From a virus: 35,023 nucleotides of DNA. Position numbers and translations under genes: made by a program. Shown in pieces: positions 9,001 through 17,707 of this stretch. The stretch's first letter is position 1. Each line of letters starts with the position of its first letter. The DNA lies in IMG/VR virus record IMGVR_UViG_3300002460_000104, positions 1 to 35,023 of that record; one strand, written 5' to 3'. The notes under the pieces are model-generated. The model worked only from the letters and a program-made list of their open reading frames with translations. It searched no databases and was not told the origin of the DNA.

Positions 9001-9610
9001 GCTCCATAACTCCCCTGCGGCCTATCGCGCCTATCGCGCCGCCTAATATACCGGATAATATTGTGGCTCCTGCAATATTTCCCGCACTTTCCCCCAAAGT
9101 CCTTGTTTCTTGTGTGGAATGCAACGCGGTTTCCGCAATGGTAGAGCCTATAATTCCTGCCCTAGCTATAGCAGCCGCACCTTTCAGTATACTGCCCCCC
9201 AAGGTATAAGCTTTTACGGCTGCACCACCAACAGGTATAAGGTTAACAGGGTCAAGTATACCAGCAGCAAAAGACGCCGCCGTACCAACCCAGCCGGAAT
9301 CGCGCAACAACTCCCGGTCTGCATTTTCCCGGTCTATTTGTGATTTAATCCTACTTACATCTTCATTGCTTCCAGCGTTAACAAAACTACCAGCATGAAC
9401 CTCATAACCGGAAATATCATCAAAAGGGTCGTAATCCCTATTAGGGCGCATAAGGGGCGTTTCATCAGCAATAGCAGAGCCTACGCTATTTTCCGTCCTG
9501 AACGCAGCTTTGAATACTTCAGGCGTAGAATAGCTTTCATCAGGGGCAGCTTGTGGCCTGAACCCTAGGATAGATTTTTCTTCCAATTCATCAATATTAA
9601 TTATTGGCAT
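6029..9610 (-). CDS. large internal virion protein (ejection protein)
   Basis: 1193 residues, the largest gene. The N-terminal 170 residues hold several Ala/Gly-rich hydrophobic segments (WVGTAASFAAGILDPVNLIP, then further ones near 155-200), expected of proteins that are ejected and insert in the host envelope. The middle is highly charged and helical (about 340-700), the C-terminal third less charged. Gene size, place at the end of the structural operon after a gp14-like core protein, and hydrophobic/helical pattern match podovirus internal virion proteins (T7 gp15/gp16-like role). No catalytic transglycosylase motif was recognised. Confidence 0.7.
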   Translation of the reverse strand: MPIINIDELEEKSILGFRPQAAPDESYSTPEVFKAAFRTENSVGSAIADETPLMRPNRDYDPFDDISGYEVHAGSFVNAGSNEDVSRIKSQIDRENADRELLRDSGWVGTAASFAAGILDPVNLIPVGGAAVKAYTLGGSILKGAAAIARAGIIGSTIAETALHSTQETRTLGESAGNIAGATILSGILGGAIGAIGRRGVMELGSQLEKELIVPHPDAPDVMEPNGITLGNDSVGAMRVKETTLAEETLAKAWGMEKGFARLNPKLRLSTSHSIESRRYVQELIETPFYYEKNDAGIANPVAIETIINMQDSRLAKAVSGQGDIFKAYRQRPKNEKNLSYLQFREETAKALRRNDVHAIPEVQQLAQLYRKEIFDPMKDAAIQVKLLPEDVKVTTADSYLHRWWDKEKVTGKRQELVPILSAGLKRIYSEQQEAFTRKIGKKQKNLESEISDLSDANLRDEQQFIESGGQFTEQEILDAIRLVESPPKKPETLISFLHKQGGLKDDAGELKTIGLTHKSRPGFVRAKGQNLDDAALRAWENGFFPQFQERPSVNDLLDAIREDYQGNLVVRQEDAGYAQELERLADVQRALDELGINTEKFKGVKSLGDFDTSGIKKAINDIQAGRRLEKVKGLTAKLEEIKGDRLVDLSPDEFDLIANEIIDNILGHADTRIPYDIPITVRGPLKERVLNFIRDEEVEQFLVNDIEAVAKKYVRTMAPDIAIKERFGDLNIIGKEGVITQKINEDYTNLSNAAKTERERAFLEKRQKSDIRDIEAVVNQLRGTYGIPDNPDSIIVRAARATRQINYVSKLGGMTASSFSDIGRPVMAHGLMRTFGDGIIPLVTNLRALKLAAREVKEASVGLDMVLDTRAMSMAELNDPYVKGTKFEKGLQSLSNTFGKVTLMAPWNTAMKQFAGVVTQARIIKDTKKLIEGKLSANDTRYLNMIGIDADTAKGIVRQIAKHGTDVDGVMIANAKYWDDLVAQRVFRAALRKEADRIIVTPGHGDLPLLFRSTEAGKVISQFRSFSFAATNKILISGLQEKDAMAINGWVLSVSLGMMSYAFKIWDRGDELSDDPKVWLFEGIDRSGVLGALAEVNQVSNKLTRGNISLQALAGAPPLTRYSAVNAWGTVLGPTFGTGQDIFQVVGSATNADWTKSDSRALRRMIPYQNLMIARQLFDEMESSINDSLGVK

Positions 9611-11553
9611 TATTCTACCCTTAATAAATCTTTTAAGGCTTTTGCCCTTTGTAGCTTCCTTTCTTTCCTGGCGGTAGATTTGTCTATTTCTGCCAAACTA
9701 CGATTACGGCGGTTCCTTGCGGCAAGCATAGCCGCTTCCTGGTCGCCGCTAAATTCTTGTAATAATAAACGGTATTCTTCAGATTGTTTATAATCAGGCT
9801 TGAATACCGCTTGCTTCCCGGTATTTGTCAAAAAAGGTTTTAATATGCCGTTTCCATCCCTTTCAAATACCAAATAAGAAGGGTCAGGACGCCTGGCTGT
9901 AGAGGGGGCAACCGATAAAAATAAATCAGGGTCATAACCTTCCCCTTGTATACTAGGAATTCTCCCTATATCATCCCTTAATTGCCGCGCTATCCATTCC
10001 GTACCAGCATCATTTTTATATATCAATTCCGGGGCGTGTTTCATCCAACGCGGGTTGTCATCCACTGTTGTGACACCCCATTGCGCTTTTATCTTTTCTT
10101 TTGCTAAATCAGAGGCCTGTTTTGCATTGACTCCACCATCCATATAATATGAGCGGTTTAATGTATCATAATCCGCGCGCATGGCATCGGGTATTTCTGA
10201 AGGGTCATCCCTGAAGTGTTCAGTATAATCACCTTCCCTAAATTTAACCTGCTCACCGTTTTTAGCGTCACTGAACCTTTCGCGCCTTGCTTTGTATTCA
10301 GGCGTATCTTTCTGGAATACGCTATTTTCCGCATATAACACCGCTGTTTCAGGGTCAAGCCCGGCAGCAATATTATCACTGATTGCCCTTGCCCTTGCCC
10401 TTATGGTATCATTAATCTGCAGGACGGTTTGCGGGTTTTTTTCCGCAATAATATTTACAATCTCAGCGCCTATAACCTTCTGCCCTGCCGTACCATTGGA
10501 TAATTGAGCATTAACCGAACTTTCAAGGGAAGTAGGATATATGCCAGTTTTAGAAACATAATCAGATATTGCGTTTGTTTTATCAGCGGTCGACATACCC
10601 TGTAATGAAGGCATAAATGTTTTAAAATGGTCGTCTACCGCTTTCTTTGCCTTCGCGTCCGTAGGGTCAAGTATGCCCTCATCCCTAAAAATACTGTCCA
10701 CAAGATTAACATTAGCCTGTGTTTCAGCTTGCTTCTTTGCTTCTGCATCTATGGATTTTATGCCGTTCTCCATATAGTTTTGGATGCGCTCCTGATTCTT
10801 CGCGTCCATTCCATCGCGAGTAGACATTTCAGCAAAATCACCTTTATCGTTTAAATAGACGGAATGTTTTAACTCTCCTGTATTGTGCTGCCGCATAAAT
10901 GCTCTTTTATCTACAGCATTGTCAAACCCCTCCACTACAGAAAAATAAGCCGTATCATTCACCAGCGATTGCATTGCGGATACGCGCTCCGAAGCCCCCA
11001 GCACCGGCTTCCCGTCTATTGTATGTTGCGATGATATATTAGCAGAATCAAGAATAATATTCTGTAATGCGGTTTGAGCATCCAATCTTCGCTCCGGATT
11101 CTTTCCAAATAATTCAGAGGTATATTTACCAGCCGCCTGTTTATTCTGCTCCAACCTTTTCAAGGTGGATTCTTTCAGTTGGTCAGTCAGGACGGCATCG
11201 TACCCGTCTGTAGCCTTATTCATATAAGGACGTAAAGCATCATCAAAAGTAGCGTCAAATTGGTCTTGCATACTCCAAGGCGCATTTTTCTTTAAGCTGC
11301 TTTTTAAGCCCTTGGCTTCTTTGCCTAACTGTAAAGGGTTGGTCTGATTCCTCCGGTATATATCGTTGATACCTTCAGCAGCCATGTTCTTAAAATCCAA
11401 CTCATATTTCTTATTGGCCTTATCCGCCAATATATCGGCGGTCTTTAAGGCAAAGGTAGAAACCTGTTCCGTTACACTTGCCTGTGAACTATCCACACCT
11501 TGAATCTGTATTTGCGGTGTTGTTATGCCGCGTTCCCTTGTTATTCTAGCCAT
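9610..11553 (-). CDS. internal virion protein
   Basis: 647 residues, Lys/Asp/Ala-rich and predicted almost wholly helical, starting MARITRERGITTPQIQIQGV. The start of similar podovirus proteins (short N-terminal region with a beta-like 'PQIQIQG' then long helices) is comparable. It shares one base with the next large virion gene, so expression is coupled. Probably part of the inner core together with the 184- and 1193-residue proteins. No enzymatic motif seen. Confidence 0.6.
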   Translation of the reverse strand: MARITRERGITTPQIQIQGVDSSQASVTEQVSTFALKTADILADKANKKYELDFKNMAAEGINDIYRRNQTNPLQLGKEAKGLKSSLKKNAPWSMQDQFDATFDDALRPYMNKATDGYDAVLTDQLKESTLKRLEQNKQAAGKYTSELFGKNPERRLDAQTALQNIILDSANISSQHTIDGKPVLGASERVSAMQSLVNDTAYFSVVEGFDNAVDKRAFMRQHNTGELKHSVYLNDKGDFAEMSTRDGMDAKNQERIQNYMENGIKSIDAEAKKQAETQANVNLVDSIFRDEGILDPTDAKAKKAVDDHFKTFMPSLQGMSTADKTNAISDYVSKTGIYPTSLESSVNAQLSNGTAGQKVIGAEIVNIIAEKNPQTVLQINDTIRARARAISDNIAAGLDPETAVLYAENSVFQKDTPEYKARRERFSDAKNGEQVKFREGDYTEHFRDDPSEIPDAMRADYDTLNRSYYMDGGVNAKQASDLAKEKIKAQWGVTTVDDNPRWMKHAPELIYKNDAGTEWIARQLRDDIGRIPSIQGEGYDPDLFLSVAPSTARRPDPSYLVFERDGNGILKPFLTNTGKQAVFKPDYKQSEEYRLLLQEFSGDQEAAMLAARNRRNRSLAEIDKSTARKERKLQRAKALKDLLRVE

Positions 11554-11561
11554 AATTATAC

Positions 11562-11828
11562 CTAATGGTTTATTTCGTCTGCGACTTGCTGAGTCGTTTT
11601 CCCGTGTATGTAAAGTGCCTTTCTTTCGTTATATTCACCAAAGTGGATAAAGCATCCTTCGATGCTACTACCAGGCGCAAATGCCCTTGAAAGGCAAAAC
11701 ACCTGTTCAGGGTTTATCCAGTAACCGAAAATTTCTTTTAAGCTGTTTGACACATGTAACCTTTTGAATTGTATGCATAAAGAAAAATACGCCCCAAAAT
11801 GGATGCAATTTGCGCAAATTTCATCCAA
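11562..11828 (-). CDS. small Cys-rich hypothetical protein
   Basis: 88 residues filling the gap between two virion genes exactly: it begins one base after the gp14-like stop and ends eight bases before the next start. The N-terminus has C-A-N-C (residues 5-8), then Cys at 18, 45 and 59, suggesting a small metal-binding or disulfide fold. No ribosome site stands out, but the spacing strongly favours a real gene. Confidence 0.55.
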   Translation of the reverse strand: MDEICANCIHFGAYFSLCIQFKRLHVSNSLKEIFGYWINPEQVFCLSRAFAPGSSIEGCFIHFGEYNERKALYIHGKTTQQVADEINH

Positions 11829-12383
11829 CTATTTCAACGCATAACCAGCTATACTCTCCGCCCCCTTATAATACCCTGCTTGGGAATAAGAAGAACCCAC
11901 GCCACGCGAACGTGACGCACTTGTCCTTGAGCCTGCCGCGCTGATATTTGCCCCCGATTCCAGCCTCTCTATATCCCTGCCAACATTGCCTATACTTTCC
12001 TCAACTATCTGCCTTGGTGTGCCTGAGCCTGTATCTATACCCCTGGCAGCGGCTGAGGCATTGGCACTACCTAAATCCTGCAAGAGTTGTTTGCGTAACA
12101 TAATCGCTTGCTCTTTAGCGTTCAGCTTTACCACCTCCGCCTGCACCTCATAACTTCCGGCCTCCATATCATATTGCGCTTTCATTTGCTGGCCTGATAG
12201 TACCTGTCCGTAAGCACCAAAACCGGCAGCAATACCTCCACCGAATGACTTAGCCTTAGCCGGACTAAACTCCCCACCGCTACCAAACAATCCGGCAGTA
12301 GCTGGCACAGTTGGGCCTTGCGCTCCCGGGGTTAGGGGAAATCTTTCTGCTGTTCCTGTAAATACTGGCTGTAATGAATCCAT
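11829..12383 (-). CDS. T7 gp14-like internal core protein
   Basis: 184 residues. After a Gly/Pro-rich N-terminus, it has the typical central pattern of gp14-like proteins: GAYGQVLSGQQMKAQYDMEAGSYEVQAEVV..KEQAIMLRKQLLQDLGSANASAAARGID...GTP (about 56-122), a long helix followed by an Ala/Ser-rich A-x-x-A-R-G-x-x-x-x-x-G-(T/S)-P motif. Such proteins are part of the internal core and DNA-ejection channel. Shares its end base with the tail tubular B gene. Confidence 0.75.
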   Translation of the reverse strand: MDSLQPVFTGTAERFPLTPGAQGPTVPATAGLFGSGGEFSPAKAKSFGGGIAAGFGAYGQVLSGQQMKAQYDMEAGSYEVQAEVVKLNAKEQAIMLRKQLLQDLGSANASAAARGIDTGSGTPRQIVEESIGNVGRDIERLESGANISAAGSRTSASRSRGVGSSYSQAGYYKGAESIAGYALK

Positions 12384-14776
12384 TAAAATTTCACCTTCTT
12401 TAATAATGCCGATAATGTAAATGGGTTAGGCTCTGCTTGCGTAATAGTTATTTGTCCTGTTTCACTTGAATCAGATATACCCTCAACCCTTACCAACCCC
12501 GTAAAACTTGATATAGCACTGGTTGTTCCTGCTGCAGTATAAACAGGGGTACGTACAGAATTCCCATTTACGGTTATACCACTTGTGGATATCAACCTCA
12601 GCGAGGCCGCAACTATCCTTTTAAACTTACCGAGAGTAGAAGCCGCCCTTACATTTGAAGGGTCGCCCTCAACTGGTAAATCCTTTACTGTTGTAGTAAA
12701 GTTTGTACCAAATTCCACTGAGGTTGTCGAGGCCGGGGAAACTGTCACTGTGCCACTTGCCGCAGAACCAACCACAACATCAGCCACATTCACACCATCA
12801 ACCCGAAGCTTGATTGTCCTGCCAACTAACCATGAAACTCCTGTTACAGAGGAAATCGCGCCGGAGGCTTTATAACCACCATCCATCAAATAACCAGTAT
12901 CCAGCTTTTCAAAGGTTAGTGTACTGCCGGCGGTTATTTCCCTTTGTATCACTACAAAAACACCATCTTCATTTGCGCAAACACTTTTGAACTCTCCAAC
13001 AGTTGAGTAGGCTGCGTCAGTGTCTAACTCCGTGAAAGCTATAACTTTCTGCTGTTCGAGCAAGGATGCACAGGCCATTGTGCCGTCTGAATTGACTATA
13101 TATAAAAGTGAGGCATCATTATCAGCGTTGCTTTTATCTACCGTTATATCAACTGGTGTAACTAATAAATGACTTGATAATGTGCTTATTGAGATGCTTT
13201 CATATGCCTGCTGTATGTCACTAAATCTAAAACTTATTATTGAACCACCACCAAACTTCACATAAATAGTCCCGCCATCAACCTCAACAGGACGTAACCC
13301 CAATGTGCTACCTTCTGTTGTTTGCCGCCTTATATCAATATTTGCCGGGGTAATAGCCACACCAGAGGATTGGAAGGTTGCAAACTCCCCACCAGTGGTA
13401 AATATCTGTAATGCACCAGCCGAGAATAAGTTTACTATGGCGTTTACCTGGTCAGTATCTAAGGTAACATCTATAGCATCATCATCATAAATCTGGCCGG
13501 GGTCAAAGTCATAGAACAGCCCAACCTTGGAACCCCACAGGGTTTGCGGCCTTTCAGTAGAGCCGCCGAACCATAACCTGCCATCGTGGAATATTACTGA
13601 TTTAGGCCAACCGTTTGTATTGCTCCATACATTCTCGAAGCCACCTTCATAAACCCACGCGCCAGAGGTAATCGCAGTTGTGGCAAAGAACGGTATAATT
13701 ACAATAGCCTTAACTGTTGCAGTGGTAAGAAATTGGATAATCCTAGCCCTGCCGCCGCCGCCGTCAACTATCTGCCCTACGTCCGTAGCCTCATCTGTAA
13801 ATGGAGTTGCCGAAGCCGTTAGCGTAATAACTCCCGTTGTTGCCGAAGGTGTAATAGTCCCTGCCGGATTACTTGAGGTAGGGGTAAAATCATACTTGGG
13901 TTGGTTGTCAAAAGTAATCGGCACAAACTGCCAGTCAGCATCAGTTGCCCCCCTTACTAGTTTATGCGGGGGTATATCCTCATGTACTACAATTGCCGTA
14001 TCCGCTGATTGCGTCCAGTTTATTTCAAGTACACGAGCAGAGGTAAACATTGGTGCAGGGATATACGCAACTAATGTAGTGTTTGCAAATACCGTTAATA
14101 ACCTATCAGTAAAAACTATATCGTAAACCTGTTCCCTGTTGAACTCAAAAGGCATTTGCCTGACATTAGTAGCGGATACTGTTGTGCCTAGCACTTGCAT
14201 TTCCGCTAACGATATTTTAGCAGTACTTAAATCTGTCGCGGTGGTCTTTACCAACCGTACATGCTGGTATGTGCCGCCGATTGATTTAATTGCTGCTGTT
14301 TCAGTTGTGGTCAGGTCAATAGCTGTAGTAGTAAACCAAGTAGTAGGGGCGGCGGCTGTTGCCACCTCAATAAAGAAATCTCCCGTACTTGTACCGGAAG
14401 TTATTTTCAATCCTGATACAGTAACATAATTTATAGCAACATCAGCACCCAAATCATAAGCTGTAACAATATAAGGGTTGGTGGTGCTTATATTAGTAGT
14501 GGTCAGCATTACCGTTACTGCGTCAATATCATAAGCATTCGCAGCCGTTCCGCCGTTTGGGTTTGTTGCAGAGGTCGGTGTATGTACATTTAATGATTGT
14601 ATAAGTGCAACAATAAACTTACCGCCACCCCTTCTTTTAACCCCGCCTTGAGGAATCACGATAACGTTATTAAGGGTTTCCGCACCACTATAATATTGGT
14701 CGATATCGCTCCTTCCCAACATCTCCGGGGAAAATTCACCCTGGGTAAACCTTTGCTGTAAGAGTTTTGTTGCCAT
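12383..14776 (-). CDS. tail tubular protein B-like (nozzle)
   Basis: 797 residues, the usual size of a T7 gp12-like nozzle protein. The N-terminus has the diagnostic pattern QRFTQGEFSPEMLGRSDIDQ (about 8-27), then a N-x-x-x-x-P-Q-G-G-x-x-(R/K)-R-x-G motif; the rest is beta- and Thr-rich with WFGGSTERPQTLWGSKVG (near 400-417) typical of this family. It is encoded directly after tail tubular protein A. It forms the distal tail tube. Confidence 0.85.
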   Translation of the reverse strand: MATKLLQQRFTQGEFSPEMLGRSDIDQYYSGAETLNNVIVIPQGGVKRRGGGKFIVALIQSLNVHTPTSATNPNGGTAANAYDIDAVTVMLTTTNISTTNPYIVTAYDLGADVAINYVTVSGLKITSGTSTGDFFIEVATAAAPTTWFTTTAIDLTTTETAAIKSIGGTYQHVRLVKTTATDLSTAKISLAEMQVLGTTVSATNVRQMPFEFNREQVYDIVFTDRLLTVFANTTLVAYIPAPMFTSARVLEINWTQSADTAIVVHEDIPPHKLVRGATDADWQFVPITFDNQPKYDFTPTSSNPAGTITPSATTGVITLTASATPFTDEATDVGQIVDGGGGRARIIQFLTTATVKAIVIIPFFATTAITSGAWVYEGGFENVWSNTNGWPKSVIFHDGRLWFGGSTERPQTLWGSKVGLFYDFDPGQIYDDDAIDVTLDTDQVNAIVNLFSAGALQIFTTGGEFATFQSSGVAITPANIDIRRQTTEGSTLGLRPVEVDGGTIYVKFGGGSIISFRFSDIQQAYESISISTLSSHLLVTPVDITVDKSNADNDASLLYIVNSDGTMACASLLEQQKVIAFTELDTDAAYSTVGEFKSVCANEDGVFVVIQREITAGSTLTFEKLDTGYLMDGGYKASGAISSVTGVSWLVGRTIKLRVDGVNVADVVVGSAASGTVTVSPASTTSVEFGTNFTTTVKDLPVEGDPSNVRAASTLGKFKRIVAASLRLISTSGITVNGNSVRTPVYTAAGTTSAISSFTGLVRVEGISDSSETGQITITQAEPNPFTLSALLKKVKF

Positions 14777-15399
14777 TAAGTACTACCCCGCCCACCACTA
14801 AACCTTGAAGCTAATAATGACTGCAAAGGAAATGGTTTAGCGGGTTGCTGGCGTGAATCTATTTGTTTACAGACTTTGTACATGCCACCTTCACCATTTT
14901 CTTCAGGTGTTCCAAAAGCTAACTTAGTGTACATATTAGCCTTTTCTTCATCCTCAGTTATTGAAACCGCTATCCTCCCGGCAAAAGCGGTGGCAGCAAA
15001 TTCCTGAAACCATGAGGGCCATAAATCCTCATCTATGTCGTAGGTATAATCTAAATATGCAGGGGTAAATGCGGTATGGAGTACCGCAGCAAACCTTTCA
15101 TATCTTGTTTGCGGCGCGACCTCCGTACTTGTTGAATTATAAACATTGACTATATTGAGGGCATCGCTTGGCATACTAAAAGCATAGGTATAACCAAATG
15201 TGGGGGCAGTTGTTGCAGTTAGTGATGCACTTTTCTTCCTGGCAAACCGCCAGTTATACATAGACAGCAAGCTTTGCATGTACGTAGGGTAAAGAGCTCC
15301 GCACTTAACAGCCTTATCGCCTGTGGTAAAATCTGATATTGAAGATTGCCCTAACAGAGCAAGGCTTTTGTTAGATATTGTAAACTCTGTTACTGTCAT
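14776..15399 (-). CDS. tail tubular protein A-like (adaptor)
   Basis: 207 residues with the T7 gp11-like features: N-terminal N-x-x-L-x-x-L-G-Q (residues 10-18), a C-x-x-x-Y-x-x-x-x-x-x-L-L-x-x-Y-N-W-x-F-A-x-x block (about 33-55), and an internal Y-x-Y-x-x-D-x-D-x-W-P-x-x-F-x-x-x-x-A-x-x-x-A motif near 117-142. This adaptor ring links portal and nozzle. Shares one base with the nozzle gene downstream. Confidence 0.85.
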   Translation of the reverse strand: MTVTEFTISNKSLALLGQSSISDFTTGDKAVKCGALYPTYMQSLLSMYNWRFARKKSASLTATTAPTFGYTYAFSMPSDALNIVNVYNSTSTEVAPQTRYERFAAVLHTAFTPAYLDYTYDIDEDLWPSWFQEFAATAFAGRIAVSITEDEEKANMYTKLAFGTPEENGEGGMYKVCKQIDSRQQPAKPFPLQSLLASRFSGGRGST

Positions 15400-16005
15400 T
15401 TACTTGCACCATTCAGGTTTTCCAAATACTTCTGCACTAAATCCGCTCATGCTCTTAACTTCCGGTAGATTCTTGGCTATTTCTATCAATGCCTTTTGGT
15501 TTAAACCAACCTTCAAAGACTCCATTGTATCGATATATTCTTTGCTTCCGAACCGGGGGCAACCATCATTTACCATTGAGGTTTTGTTATAATACCCGTC
15601 CCCGCCATTCATAGGCGCACCAACAATAACTATCTCGGTAAAGCCCATCTGTTTTGCTATCTGGATAGCATCACCTACAGAGGTTGCGCCGATATGTATA
15701 TTGTCAAACCTGTAATCAATTTGTGATTCTTCAAAATCATCCCTGTAACCTTTACCTGTCAAAGTTGGTATATCTTTATTCAGTGACTTAGCCTTAAACT
15801 CGTCAAACTTCTCAACGTGATATGAAACTAAGAAATCACCCCATATTCCATAGGATGATTCATTAACCACAAACACTTTGGCATCAGGCATATTTGCCTT
15901 AGCTTCTGCGTATTCTGATAGCAGGCAAGGGGCAGAACCACAAACAATGGCCTGCCCCGAATGTCGTACCTGATATTCTTTACCTTGCGGTAAATTGCTA
16001 GCCAT
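15400..16005 (-). CDS. DUF115 / Maf-like Rossmann protein in virion operon
   Basis: 201 residues from ATG 16005, chosen because it directly follows the upstream stop (16007-16009); the frame extends to 16083 but that would overlap. Sequence: GQAIVCGSAPCLLSEYAEA (17-35), a glycine-rich nucleotide-binding-like start, VFVVNES (44-50), and the C-terminal IGATSVGDAIQIAKQMGFTEIVIVGAPMNG (105-134), which matches the pattern of DUF115 (motility accessory/flagellin glycosylation) and MptE-like proteins where a 'GxtsVxxAi..a..lGf..I.l.G.d' strand is diagnostic. Function in a phage is unknown; sugar or nucleotide-sugar handling is plausible. See the glycosyltransferase at 23216. Confidence 0.55.
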   Translation of the reverse strand: MASNLPQGKEYQVRHSGQAIVCGSAPCLLSEYAEAKANMPDAKVFVVNESSYGIWGDFLVSYHVEKFDEFKAKSLNKDIPTLTGKGYRDDFEESQIDYRFDNIHIGATSVGDAIQIAKQMGFTEIVIVGAPMNGGDGYYNKTSMVNDGCPRFGSKEYIDTMESLKVGLNQKALIEIAKNLPEVKSMSGFSAEVFGKPEWCK

Positions 16006-16006
16006 A

Positions 16007-16639
16007 CTAATCTGTATCAGTAGGTGTTGTAGGTGTAAGTTCAACAGTAAAGGTTGCCCTGGAAGTGGTAGAGCTTGCACCATCAGTGATAATCTCTAAC
16101 GCCTGTCCGGCAGTCAGGGTGTTAGCACCTGTTGGTGTTGCGGTGTCCACATCACCGGCAGCCGAGCCGCTATTAGCAATAGTCATGCCTCCCGCAGTCA
16201 CCAGCGTACCGCCTATTTCAGTTGTAATAATCGCATCAGCACTGGTAATTGCCGCACTGATGACAGACCACATCTTAGTATAGGTACATGCCACAGGGGC
16301 AACTACCCATACAGAGGCTGCGGTGGAAACATCAGTCATATCTACATTGAGGTAAATCTTATCCTGTGCGAGCGAGTCGTAAGTATCCACAACACCGGAG
16401 GCATTGGTTACTACTACCAGCCTACCCGAACCGTTAACAGCAGTAGGCGTAGTAACACTATCCACTACCTGGACATCAATAATATCCCCCACATGGAGCA
16501 GGGTTGTCATATCATTGAAATAACCGGAAGTATTACAGGTTGCTATACTGTCGGCAGTACGGTAAGTAAATACCTGTGGGGCAGAGCCACATTTAGACTG
16601 TCCCCCGGCAGGGTTAAAATTAAGTTGAGCAAAAGCCAT
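16007..16639 (-). CDS. virion structural protein, probable capsid decoration
   Basis: 210 residues rich in Thr, Ser, Ala, Gly and Val (beta-rich), encoded immediately downstream of the major capsid gene, the usual place for a decoration protein. N-terminal block GGQSKCGSAPQVFTYRTAD and HVGDIIDVQVVD, C-terminal CTYTKMWSVISAAITSADAI and an Asp/Thr-rich tail. GGAGAT precedes ATG 16639. Assignment rests on position and composition. Confidence 0.55.
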   Translation of the reverse strand: MAFAQLNFNPAGGQSKCGSAPQVFTYRTADSIATCNTSGYFNDMTTLLHVGDIIDVQVVDSVTTPTAVNGSGRLVVVTNASGVVDTYDSLAQDKIYLNVDMTDVSTAASVWVVAPVACTYTKMWSVISAAITSADAIITTEIGGTLVTAGGMTIANSGSAAGDVDTATPTGANTLTAGQALEIITDGASSTTSRATFTVELTPTTPTDTD

Positions 16640-16655
16640 TGTTTATATCTCCTTA

Positions 16656-17507
16656 TTAATATGTTGCTGTATTGTTTGAAAGCACTTCATAGATACCTTC
16701 ATTATCGATACCTACAGAGCCGCCAGAATATATACCGTTTATCAACCATGAGGTTTTCTCAGGGATGTAGTTTATTTCTGTCCTCATGCTCAAACCTTCA
16801 GCCAAACCAATAGCATCCTTATGGAATGCGAAGTTCTTGGTTACGCTGGAAGTTGTAACAATACCGCCCTCATCCCTGTCTTCAAAAGTCAGGAATTTGA
16901 AACCCATAAAGCTATCAATTTCACCATTTACCAAGGCTTTTACAGAATTGTAATCAGAGGAAGTAACAAGCGTAGAGCCTAAAAGCTGCTCTTTGCCTAT
17001 CGCATCCATTAAGAATGTCCTATCTTGCATAGGGACACCCTTAGCATCCATAAGCCTTGCAGCCCTGCGAATTTTAGTTACGGTCAGGCCGGCTGCAGTA
17101 CCGCCATAGTTTTCTACAACCTGCGTAGCTGAAGCCCCGGCATCAAGCGCATCAAGCACAAGTTCCTCTGCCCTGCGGGTTATCGCGCTGGATACAACTT
17201 TTACAAGTTCCTGCCGTTCGTCATAGGAAATCTTTTCAAGGTCGTACTTATCTGTATACTCAGGTGCTTCCCAATCTGAAAGTGTAGCTGTAGCGTTACT
17301 GTTAGTAACGTTCATAGGTACTACATCAGATTGCGGGATTCTCGCAGAAGCAAGCCCTTTTCCCATTTTGTGGAAACGGTAGGTTGAACCCTGTACACCA
17401 GTCTTAATGCGTATCCTTTGTAATAGGCCTGAACCCATAGACTGATACGCGTGTTTTACATCGTCACTGAATGCAGAGACGAATGCGGTAGATATTCCAA
17501 TTGTCAT
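16656..17507 (-). CDS. major capsid protein
   Basis: 283 residues from ATG 17507, preferred over the upstream in-frame ATG 17540 because CGGAG lies 8 bases before it. Sequence features: an N-terminal arm, a charged YTDKYDLEKISYDERQELVK stretch (about 84-104), a helix-rich middle with RRAARLMDAKGVP.., GFKFLTFEDR, and C-terminal W-L-I-N-G-x-x-x-G. This matches HK97-fold capsid proteins of podoviruses and the gene sits between scaffold and decoration genes, although a foreign cassette separates it from scaffold. Confidence 0.8.
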   Translation of the reverse strand: MTIGISTAFVSAFSDDVKHAYQSMGSGLLQRIRIKTGVQGSTYRFHKMGKGLASARIPQSDVVPMNVTNSNATATLSDWEAPEYTDKYDLEKISYDERQELVKVVSSAITRRAEELVLDALDAGASATQVVENYGGTAAGLTVTKIRRAARLMDAKGVPMQDRTFLMDAIGKEQLLGSTLVTSSDYNSVKALVNGEIDSFMGFKFLTFEDRDEGGIVTTSSVTKNFAFHKDAIGLAEGLSMRTEINYIPEKTSWLINGIYSGGSVGIDNEGIYEVLSNNTATY

Positions 17508-17594
17508 TGAATTTACTCCGAATAAGTTGAACATTGCCAATAGGCCATGGACTTATTCGGGATGCGCTAGCATTGAGCCGAAGTCGCTAGGGTT

Positions 17595-17618
17595 GGTGTG
17601 GGAGAAATCCCCCACGCC
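17595..17618 (-). promoter_or_regulatory. 5' end hairpin of capsid mRNA
   Basis: GGTGTGGG (17595-17602) and CCCACGCC (17611-17618) pair over 8 bases with an 8-base loop. The predicted start of the minus-strand capsid promoter is near 17615, so the hairpin would sit at the extreme 5' end of the capsid mRNA, where such structures usually protect from decay. There is no T-run after it on either strand, so it is not a standard terminator. Confidence 0.45.
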
Positions 17619-17621
17619 GAT

Positions 17622-17649
17622 ATTGTACCATAATTATGGAATTATGCAA
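17622..17649 (-). promoter_or_regulatory. promoter for major capsid gene
   Basis: On the minus strand TTGCAT (17644-17649 complement) and TACAAT (17622-17627 complement) are separated by 16 bases, close to the sigma70 consensus. It points at the capsid gene with a leader of about 108 bases and lies back-to-back with the plus-strand cassette promoter. Confidence 0.55.
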
Positions 17650-17677
17650 GTTTAATGATATACCCCTAAATTATGTA

Positions 17678-17706
17678 TTGACACCTATATAGGCGTTGTA
17701 TATATT
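17678..17706 (+). promoter_or_regulatory. near-consensus promoter of the IS110-like cassette
   Basis: TTGACA (17678-17683), a 17-base spacer and TATATT (17701-17706): five or six of six consensus bases in each hexamer. The predicted start is 17712-17714, which falls exactly on the GAATCA of the first array box. This gives the cassette expression independent of phage operons, as in moron genes. Confidence 0.75.
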
Positions 17707-17707
17707 A

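Noticed and set aside
13680-14126. 148-residue plus-strand frame
   Set aside because: Antisense to the nozzle gene; low-complexity Val/Ala/Ser shadow of a Thr-rich beta protein.
15840-15870. TGATTCATT at about 15854 as an anti-box to the array
   Set aside because: A single 9-base match to the complement of box A within a coding gene; chance occurrence is expected at this length.
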